Source: an uncultured Verrucomicrobiales bacterium (GTDB taxonomy: Bacteria; Verrucomicrobiota; Verrucomicrobiae; Limisphaerales; CANJSG01). Taken from it: a DNA stretch of 6,399 nt. Positions 1 to 4,906 of this stretch are shown here, piece by piece. Position 1 is the first letter of the stretch, and every line of letters begins with the position of its first letter. The notes beneath the pieces were generated by a model that did no database searches, was not told the DNA's origin, and was given only the letters and a program-made list of their open reading frames with translations. The translations under genes and the position numbers were made by a program. The stretch covers positions 1-6,399 of the forward strand of contig CAMLMI010000284.1 of assembly GCA_946480965.1 (NCBI GenBank), read 5' to 3'.

Positions 1-428
1 GCTACGACGCGGCCAAGAAGATCAAGGGCCGCAAACGCCACCTCCTCGTGGACACGCTCGGCCTGGTGTTGGCCGTGCAGGTCACGCCCGCCAGCACGCC
101 CGAACGCACGGGAGGCCTCGCCGTCCTGGCCACCATCCTGGGCTGGCTGCGGTGGTTCAGGAAGCTCTGGGTCGACGGCGGCTACTCCGGCGAGGACTTC
201 GCCGCAAAGGCCCGCGAACACCGCCCCGCACTCGTCGTCGAGGTCGTCAAACGCAACGAGGTCGCTGCGGGCTTCGCGATCCTGCCCAAGCGCTGGATCG
301 TCGAGCGCACCTTCGCCTGGCTCATGCAGAACCGCCGCCTCGTCCGCGACCACGAGACCACCCAGTCCAGCGCCGAGGCCTTCGTCCACCTCGCCATGCT
401 CCGTCTCATGCTCAACCGTCTCGCCTGA
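1..428 (+). CDS. IS5-family DDE transposase, C-terminal part (5' end outside window)
   Basis: Catalyses cut-and-join transposition of its own element. The reading frame is already open at the left edge (first whole codon at 3, reading YDAAKKIKGRKRHLLVDTLG) and ends in TGA at 426-428, so the N-terminal part lies outside the window. Visible motifs are typical of IS5-family transposases (IS427/IS1031-like): GRKRHLLVDTLG, then VDGGYSG with a catalytic Asp codon at 174-176, then RWIVERTFAW with a catalytic Glu codon at 303-305, and a tail AMLRLMLNRLA. The Asp-Glu spacing is 43 residues. The first catalytic Asp of the DDE triad would be upstream of the window. No frameshift or stop breaks the visible part, so it may be functional. 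A GTG at 48 is internal to the conserved domain and is not a credible start. In this family the transposase can be split into two overlapping frames; whether that applies here cannot be seen. Confidence 0.93.
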   Translation, partial: YDAAKKIKGRKRHLLVDTLGLVLAVQVTPASTPERTGGLAVLATILGWLRWFRKLWVDGGYSGEDFAAKAREHRPALVVEVVKRNEVAAGFAILPKRWIVERTFAWLMQNRRLVRDHETTQSSAEAFVHLAMLRLMLNRLA

Positions 429-440
429 ACTCCTATCCAT

Positions 441-462
441 AACGCCTTTTTCAGACGGGCTC
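441..462 (+). repeat. Right terminal inverted repeat of the IS
   Basis: The stretch ends in CTTTTTCAGACGGGCTC; read inwards on the other strand this is GAGCCCGTCTGAAAAAG, the style of terminus (GAGCC at the tip, then an A-rich tract) seen in IS5-family elements. It lies 12 nt after the transposase stop, as expected for a right end. The next bases, TAA (463-465) or CTAA (462-465), could be the short target duplication typical of this family (TNA or a 4-bp variant). The matching left end is outside the window, so the exact tip and the duplication are inferred. Confidence 0.7.
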
Positions 463-655
463 TAAGCCTCACGCATAGATCGCCAAGGGCGCGAAGCTTA
501 GAAATGGCGACCGCGTGGTCGCCGAATATGGAGCGTCCAAGAGGATCAAGGCCCATCAACAGCAAATGCGCTTCAGGACTTGATGAAGTGAAGGGAAATC
601 TTCCCATCTTTGAGCCGATTCTCGCAGCAGGCGGGTGGGGCCAGACAAACGTCGG
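463..655. other. Non-coding spacer between the IS end and the propeller gene
   Basis: No gene is supported here. The spacer holds two small inverted repeats: one at 506-523, and GGGAA-ATC-TTCCC at 593-605. The latter is the first hairpin downstream of the - strand propeller gene, but no clear T-run follows it. Two short open frames cross the spacer: 504-659 on + (51 codons, ATG start) and a - frame from 607 running back into the IS. Neither has a ribosome-binding site or a recognisable domain. Base composition is more mixed than in the GC-rich genes to the right. Confidence 0.5.
506..523 (-). terminator. Possible hairpin terminator for the propeller gene
   Basis: There is a perfect 7-bp stem, GGCGACC (506-512) pairing with GGTCGCC (517-523), around a 4-nt loop. 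Read on the - strand it is followed by ATTTCT, a weak T-rich tail. It lies 132 nt past the propeller stop codon. The stem is strong but the T-tract is poor, so this could equally be a chance palindrome. Confidence 0.25.
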
Positions 656-1870
656 CTAATCCATGCGACGCAGGCGGAAGAATCCACGGTCCGATCCCCA
701 AGAGTTGGTCAACGAAAGGAAAGGTCCATTGGTGGAGGGCAATGCTGCAATGTTGGTCCAAGAGACGAGGTCCGCAGGATTGGATGTTCCCTGGAGGACA
801 TAGTTGGTCCATTGCGAAGACCACTCCAGATGGACCGATTCTCCCGTCTTCTTTTGCACCAACTCTGGAACAGGCGGAGAGAAAGCCAGAGAAGTGGCAA
901 ACTCTCCAACTGGAAGCTGCAAAAGCCGTCTTTCAAACATTCCAGTCATCGGATGAAACCGTAAGATGGACCGATCTGCCGAGCTGTAGACGAAGAGATG
1001 CCCGTCTGAGCCAAAAGCCAGATGGGTCGGCATCTCGAGCCCCCCTGCTCGACTCGAAACAAATGTGCCCATGAAGAAAAGCGAAGGTATCAGCCCTGGA
1101 TGTCCCCGAGGATCGATCCTGAGGATCGAGTGCGTGTTGATATCGCTGACGTAAAGGTTGCCATCTGGGCCGAGGGCCATTCCTCCCACAGCCACGTTGG
1201 TCAGACCATAGGCATAGGTTGCTTGGCCAGAAGTGGAATCAATCGTCGCGATCAACTCCTCCGTAAAAAGCCCGTTTTGACCGCTCAAAGAAGGATCGCC
1301 GGAGAAAAACCGGGCTTGGGAATCGACCAAGATCATTTGGCTGTCGGAGGGGCTTACGATTCCAACTGGCCTATGAGTCGGGCCTGAAGCGGGGGTCCGA
1401 TAGGCTTTTAAGAGCGTCCAGTTGGTCGGCGAAGAAACCCAAGCACGGTAAGTAGAATTGGACAGCACCGAGACCAGCAGCCGTCCACTGGGGGCAAACG
1501 ACATTGTTCCCGGTGCTCCCTCCATCATGCTGCCCCAATAGGTAGCCGCCGACGTTGAACTGGGCCAATTTACGCGGCTCACAGAATTGAACCCCATGCC
1601 CCAGGACATGAAATGGTAGCTACCATCCGGACCAAATGCCCCTTGACCGAGATAGTAGCCTAGGTCGCCGGGAATGCTTTCTTCTAGCAGGTTCCCTCGC
1701 GGGGTGCCGTCCAGCTCGTTGAACCGTGCTATCTTTTTGAAGGGAACTTGAAACTCCGAAACTGTCGCCTTTTGGATGTGCACCACCAGCTCGCTGTTGG
1801 CTGGCTGACACACGAAGACGCCGACGACAACTGCAAACCAGATGATCGATGAATGGATCCGTGGTCCCAC
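656..1870 (-). CDS. Secreted NHL/SMP-30-like beta-propeller protein
   Basis: 404 aa, exact role unknown. Residues 1-26 look like a Sec signal peptide: basic start, hydrophobic WFAVVVGVFV at 11-20, likely cleavage after PANS. The centre holds propeller-type blades with the pattern 'G-DG-LYV-D---I-R': about 230-256 (ALGPDGNLYVSDINTHSILR), 281-310 (AFGSDGHLFVYSSADRSILR) and a weaker one near 122-140 (SFAPSGRLLVS). Residues 340-404 form a separate beta-rich tail (VHLEW, YVLQGTSNP, WTNIAALP, ending FFRLRR). This resembles a tail module I associate with secreted verrucomicrobial proteins; its role is not established here. The GTG start (1868-1870) is well fixed: an in-frame TAA lies at 1889-1891, just ahead of an AAGGAG/AAAGG ribosome site, and the next Met is far inside. 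It follows the TPR gene by 69 nt. G+C is visibly lower than in its neighbours. No catalytic residues are recognisable; a binding or structural role outside the cytoplasm is likely. Confidence 0.82.
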   Translation of the reverse strand: MGPRIHSSIIWFAVVVGVFVCQPANSELVVHIQKATVSEFQVPFKKIARFNELDGTPRGNLLEESIPGDLGYYLGQGAFGPDGSYHFMSWGMGFNSVSRVNWPSSTSAATYWGSMMEGAPGTMSFAPSGRLLVSVLSNSTYRAWVSSPTNWTLLKAYRTPASGPTHRPVGIVSPSDSQMILVDSQARFFSGDPSLSGQNGLFTEELIATIDSTSGQATYAYGLTNVAVGGMALGPDGNLYVSDINTHSILRIDPRGHPGLIPSLFFMGTFVSSRAGGLEMPTHLAFGSDGHLFVYSSADRSILRFHPMTGMFERRLLQLPVGEFATSLAFSPPVPELVQKKTGESVHLEWSSQWTNYVLQGTSNPADLVSWTNIAALPSTNGPFLSLTNSWGSDRGFFRLRRMD

Positions 1871-1878
1871 AAAAAAGC

Positions 1879-1888
1879 CTTTCTCCTT
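1879..1888 (-). promoter_or_regulatory. Ribosome-binding site fixing the GTG start of the propeller gene
   Basis: The - strand reads AAGGAGAAAGG, then CTTTTTT and GTG. AAGGAG (1883-1888) sits 12 nt from GTG, while the overlapping AAAGG (1879-1883) sits at a better 8 nt. An in-frame TAA directly before AAGGAG excludes longer versions, so this site decides the start. Confidence 0.65.
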
Positions 1889-1939
1889 TTAGATCGCCGC
1901 AAAATGAACACACGCGGATTGCCCCCGCAAGTCGGCATT

Positions 1940-3778
1940 CTACTGCGTCGTCGCCAGCCAATACCTCACGGCGGCTCCGGCGGGGTTCTTCGGATCGAGT
2001 TCGAGGAAGCGCTGGTAGTGGATGCGCGCCTGGGGGGCATTGAGCAGCTTCTGAGAATAGATCGTGCCGAGAAGCAGGTGGGCGCGGGCATCGGTTTCCT
2101 TGATCGCCACGGCTTCGCGGGCCTGCACGACGGCGTCTTCGGGATAGCCGGCCACTTCCAATAGCTGCGCGAGCTGGTAGCGCGCGTCGTTCGACTTCGG
2201 CTGGAGCGCCACGGCGGTTTCGGCGGCGCGCAGGGCTTCGGGAATCTCGCGCAGCGTCTGGTAGGCGAGAGAGGCGTTGAAGTGCGCTTCGTAGAAGGCG
2301 GGGTCGGCCCCGATGGCCTTGGCGTAATCTTCGACGGCGGCGCTCTCGCGGCGGATGCGGTGGGCTTCGAGGCCGGAGTTGAAATGGCGTTGGGCCTGCG
2401 CGCGATTGCCGGGGCGCGGAGCCTGGCGGACCTGATAGGGATAACGCGGAAACTCGGGCGCGGGCGGCGGCTCGACGACGGCCGGCTCCGGGGCCGACGG
2501 CGCAACGGACGCGGACAAAACGGGCGCGTTGGTCGGCTTGGGTTCGGCCGGTTTTTTTTCGTCGTCGCCGAACCAGCCAACAGGATTGAGGCGGGAGAAG
2601 AACCCTTTCTTCTCCGGCTTCGCGGCGGTGGCGCGGTTGGGGACGTTGGTCAATCCCTCCAGGTTGTAGGTCGGTGTGGCATTGGTGGGCGCGGCGACCA
2701 CAGGCGGCGGTTCGTTGGTGCGAATAGGATCGGCCACGGCGGAGCGGATCGGCGGGGCTTCTTCCACTTTGGCCACTTCCACGGCGCGGGCAGGAGGCGC
2801 GACTTCGCGGCGCGGCGGCGGGTTGGTCGCGATCGGCGCGGAGACGGTTGGCTTGGCCGCGGGTGTGGTTTCGGCCGGCTTGGAAACGACGGAGCGCGAC
2901 GGAACGGCGTTGGTCGGCGGAACGGTGTTCCGGGCCACGACGTTGGTCACAGTGGCGGGCGGCGGATTGGTGGGAGGTGCCGAGACGACGGCCACTGGAT
3001 TGAGCTCCGCATCCAGCGCCACAACCGCCGTCTCGACCGGCACGGTGGCGGAGGAGCGCGGGACACGCGCCAAGTAGTCGCGATACGCCGCCAAGGCCGT
3101 GCGCCGATCGCCCAGTTGATGGTAGGCCACGGCGAGGTTCAGCACCGCCGGGGCGTAGCCGGAATCGGTCTGCACGGCGGCGGTGAAGAGCGGGACGGAT
3201 TCGCGGATTCGGCCCCGGAGGAACGAAATCTGTCCCAGCAGGTTCAACCGTTCCGCTCCGGCCGGGGCGTGTTCGAGGTTCGTGCGAGCGGCTTCCAACA
3301 GCCGCGCCCGTTCGTTCACCGGCAACTGGGCTGCGGCCCGCACCTGCGCCTGACCGAGACGCAGCCAAGCTTCGGGCAGATCGGCCTTGAGCGTGCAGTA
3401 GGTGGTGAAGGCGTCGGCGGCGGCGAGGTTGTTGCCGGCTTCAAGATAGAGATAGCCGAGATTGAGCCGGGCGGCGGCGAGGTTCCGGTCGAGCAACAGG
3501 GCTTTCTGGTAGGCTTGTTCGGCGCGCTTTTGTTGGCCGTGGCGATGGTAGGCGAGACCGAGATGGTTCCAGGCCTGGGCGTTGCTCTCCAGGTCGCGGT
3601 AGCGGATGGCCTTCTCGAACTGCGCGACGGCCTCGGGGATCTTGCCCGCGCGGAGCAGTTCGTCGCCCTTCAGCAATGCGGCCGGGCCGGGCGGACGACA
3701 GCCGATGCCGAGCAGCGCCACGACGGCCAGCACGCCGACGGGGCGCGTCCACGGAGCGGAACGGGGCGGCTTCTGCAT
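1940..3778 (-). CDS. TPR-repeat protein with lipoprotein-like signal and Pro-Thr-Asn-rich linker
   Basis: 612 aa. Probably an envelope-associated scaffold that binds partner proteins; no enzyme motif is seen. The order is: a basic start and hydrophobic segment (VGVLAVVALLGIG, 14-26) followed by Cys27, which could be lipidated although the -3 residue is Gly rather than the usual Leu/Val, so an uncleaved anchor or ordinary signal peptide is possible; an N-terminal block of TPR-type helices at about 35-240 (e.g. AWNHLGLAYHRHGQQKRAEQ, ARLNLGYLYLEAG, APAVLNLAVAYHQLGD); a long low-complexity linker at about 255-460 with eight Thr-Asn dipeptides among prolines; a short aromatic motif within it at 390-410; and a second TPR block at about 462-605 (FNSGLEAHRIRR, AHFNASLAYQTLREIPEAL, YQLAQLLEVAGYPEDA, HLLLGTIYSQK). 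The ATG at 3776-3778 is chosen because the signal segment follows directly. The frame stays open far upstream, but only as antisense or out-of-frame sequence. It lies 32 nt after the hydrolase stop, so the two are likely co-transcribed. Confidence 0.88.
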   Translation of the reverse strand: MQKPPRSAPWTRPVGVLAVVALLGIGCRPPGPAALLKGDELLRAGKIPEAVAQFEKAIRYRDLESNAQAWNHLGLAYHRHGQQKRAEQAYQKALLLDRNLAAARLNLGYLYLEAGNNLAAADAFTTYCTLKADLPEAWLRLGQAQVRAAAQLPVNERARLLEAARTNLEHAPAGAERLNLLGQISFLRGRIRESVPLFTAAVQTDSGYAPAVLNLAVAYHQLGDRRTALAAYRDYLARVPRSSATVPVETAVVALDAELNPVAVVSAPPTNPPPATVTNVVARNTVPPTNAVPSRSVVSKPAETTPAAKPTVSAPIATNPPPRREVAPPARAVEVAKVEEAPPIRSAVADPIRTNEPPPVVAAPTNATPTYNLEGLTNVPNRATAAKPEKKGFFSRLNPVGWFGDDEKKPAEPKPTNAPVLSASVAPSAPEPAVVEPPPAPEFPRYPYQVRQAPRPGNRAQAQRHFNSGLEAHRIRRESAAVEDYAKAIGADPAFYEAHFNASLAYQTLREIPEALRAAETAVALQPKSNDARYQLAQLLEVAGYPEDAVVQAREAVAIKETDARAHLLLGTIYSQKLLNAPQARIHYQRFLELDPKNPAGAAVRYWLATTQ

Positions 3779-3795
3779 GGGGCGAGCCTCGCCCC
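3779..3795 (-). promoter_or_regulatory. Perfect hairpin abutting the TPR gene start codon
   Basis: There is an 8-bp perfect inverted repeat, GGGGCGAG and CTCGCCCC, around one central base; a 7-bp stem with a 3-nt loop is the likely RNA form. On the - strand it ends directly against the ATG of the TPR gene, and the only purine-rich candidate ribosome site (GCGAGG) lies inside it. The structure could hold back initiation unless ribosomes finishing the hydrolase gene, 32 nt upstream, open it. It could also be a copy of a dispersed genomic palindrome. Function is inferred. Confidence 0.4.
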
Positions 3796-3810
3796 CGCGA
3801 CGCGCGGGTG

Positions 3811-4803
3811 TCAAATTTCCATGCTCCCGGGTGCGGACAAAATATGTTGGCGCTCGGCCTCCGCCCGCACCAGCCGTCGCCACAACCATTCGCCCGTCTC
3901 CCGCAGCACACGTCGCGAGGCCAGGATGCTCATGTGGCCGTGGGGCAGGGTCCGGCGTTCGGGCCGGTCCCAGCTTTCCCAAAGCATCTCCAGCGTGGGC
4001 TGCGGGATGAAGAGATCGTGTTCCCCGAAGACCAGCAGCAACCGCTCCTTCGGCACCAGCGGCCGGTGCGCGGTCAAGCTGAGCGGCGAGAGATCCAGCG
4101 GTTCTCGCCGCAGACTCCGACACACCGTCCGGCAGAACGGCAGATGCTGGACCGTCTCCGCGATGTCGCTCAACGGCGTGGCCAGCACCGCCGTGTCCAC
4201 CGCCGGATCGTGGCAGGCCAGCAGTCCCGCCAGCCAACCGCCGAGCGAATAGCCCCAGACCGCGACGCGATGTGAACCCTGTTCCCCGAGCCAGGCGAAG
4301 AGCGCGCGGTGGTCGGCCAAGGCCTGATGGGTCGCGGCCATCATCGCGGCCAGGTCGCCCGAGATGAAGTCGCGCACCTCCGGCGGCGCGGCGGGCCGAC
4401 GGTGGAGATGATAGGGCAGCTCCAGCATGGCGACGTTCAACCCCGTGGCCGCGAGCCGCCGCGCCACGGCGGGTTGGCGGAAGAGATAGCCCAGTTCGTC
4501 GTTCCAACCGTGGAGCAGGACGACCGTCGGGCGATCCTTCAGGCTGGAGCCCGCGCGGAAGAGTCTTCCGTGGACCACACGGTTGCGCTCCGGACCCAGA
4601 GCGACGGGCGAGGCAAAGGTGAAGTCCGTTTCCGAGTGGAAGACCGGTCGCGCCGCCTTCACCTGAGGAGTGAAGAAGTCCGGCCGCGCCAACCAAGTCG
4701 CCGCCTCCACCGAGCGCGCGGGCCGGTCGGCCGACTCCGCGTGCATCAAGGCCGCGAAAGCCAAGGTGCCACGGTCGATGAGCTGGGCGAGGAAGGCGTT
4801 CAC
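3811..4803 (-). CDS. Alpha/beta hydrolase (serine esterase-like), substrate unknown
   Basis: 330 aa from the chosen GTG. The alpha/beta-hydrolase fold is clear. VVLLHGWND (about 94-102) gives the HG oxyanion loop after the first core strand. GYSLGG carries the nucleophile Ser186. FGEHDLF carries the acidic Asp263. PHGHMS carries the catalytic His, probably His290 (the neighbouring His288 is the alternative). LNVAMLELPYHLHRRP (about 122-137) resembles a lid or strand region of esterase-like members such as Abhydrolase_18. No secretion signal is obvious. The GTG at 4801-4803 has GGAG 10 nt upstream and leaves a promoter-sized gap to the divergent gene. A longer form from ATG at 4918-4920 would overlap the start of the mutase gene and add an Arg-rich, low-quality N-terminus, so it is less likely. 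It appears to be the first gene of a - strand group with the TPR and propeller genes. The hydrolase fold is well supported; substrate and pathway are not inferable. Confidence 0.87.
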   Translation of the reverse strand: MNAFLAQLIDRGTLAFAALMHAESADRPARSVEAATWLARPDFFTPQVKAARPVFHSETDFTFASPVALGPERNRVVHGRLFRAGSSLKDRPTVVLLHGWNDELGYLFRQPAVARRLAATGLNVAMLELPYHLHRRPAAPPEVRDFISGDLAAMMAATHQALADHRALFAWLGEQGSHRVAVWGYSLGGWLAGLLACHDPAVDTAVLATPLSDIAETVQHLPFCRTVCRSLRREPLDLSPLSLTAHRPLVPKERLLLVFGEHDLFIPQPTLEMLWESWDRPERRTLPHGHMSILASRRVLRETGEWLWRRLVRAEAERQHILSAPGSMEI

Positions 4804-4813
4804 AAGAATCGAG

Positions 4814-4817
4814 CTCC
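4814..4817 (-). promoter_or_regulatory. Candidate ribosome-binding site for the hydrolase GTG start
   Basis: GGAG on the - strand lies 10 nt before the GTG at 4801-4803. It is short, but it is the best match near any candidate start and supports the 330-residue form over the 369-residue form that overlaps the divergent gene. Confidence 0.4.
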
Positions 4818-4868
4818 AAGTTGGGCGACGCGACGGCCCGGCGCAAGATGGCGCGCCTCGGCAAACCA

Positions 4869-4897
4869 TTGACGCTGCCCCGCGTCGCCTCTTTGCT
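4869..4897 (+). promoter_or_regulatory. Weak candidate promoter for the phosphohexomutase gene
   Basis: TTGACG (4869-4874) matches a -35 box at five of six positions. After 17 nt comes TTTGCT (4892-4897), a poor -10 match. Transcription from here would begin close to the ATG at 4907, giving a very short leader or none, which fits the lack of a Shine-Dalgarno sequence before that ATG. Verrucomicrobial promoter rules are not certain, so this is tentative. Confidence 0.22.
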
Positions 4898-4906
4898 CTG
4901 CCGCGC

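Larger units (their letters stand above)
1..462 (+). mobile_element. Right end of an IS5-family insertion sequence
   Basis: The element covers the transposase fragment plus a short 3' untranslated stretch ending in a terminal inverted repeat at about 441-462. The left end and left inverted repeat are outside the window, so total length and completeness cannot be judged. The transposase points towards the - strand propeller gene, tail to tail. The element stops 193 nt short of that gene's stop codon, so it does not interrupt it. Confidence 0.85.

Noticed and set aside
593..605. GGGAA-ATC-TTCCC hairpin as terminator of the propeller gene
   Set aside because: The stem is only 5 bp and no T-run follows on the - strand; noted in the spacer entry but not called.
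656..1870. Lipoprotein reading of the propeller signal peptide at Cys21
   Set aside because: The residues before the cysteine (VFV) do not match a lipobox, and a normal cleavage site (PANS) follows.
1620..3368. A 582-codon - strand open frame overlapping the TPR and propeller genes
   Set aside because: It is in another frame of the same strand, is Arg/Pro/Ser-rich, and lacks any recognisable domain; it is a shadow of the TPR gene.
2282..4252. A 656-codon + strand open frame opposite the TPR and hydrolase genes
   Set aside because: The translation is Gly/Arg-rich low complexity with no domain, and is the mirror of genuine - strand genes with clear motifs.
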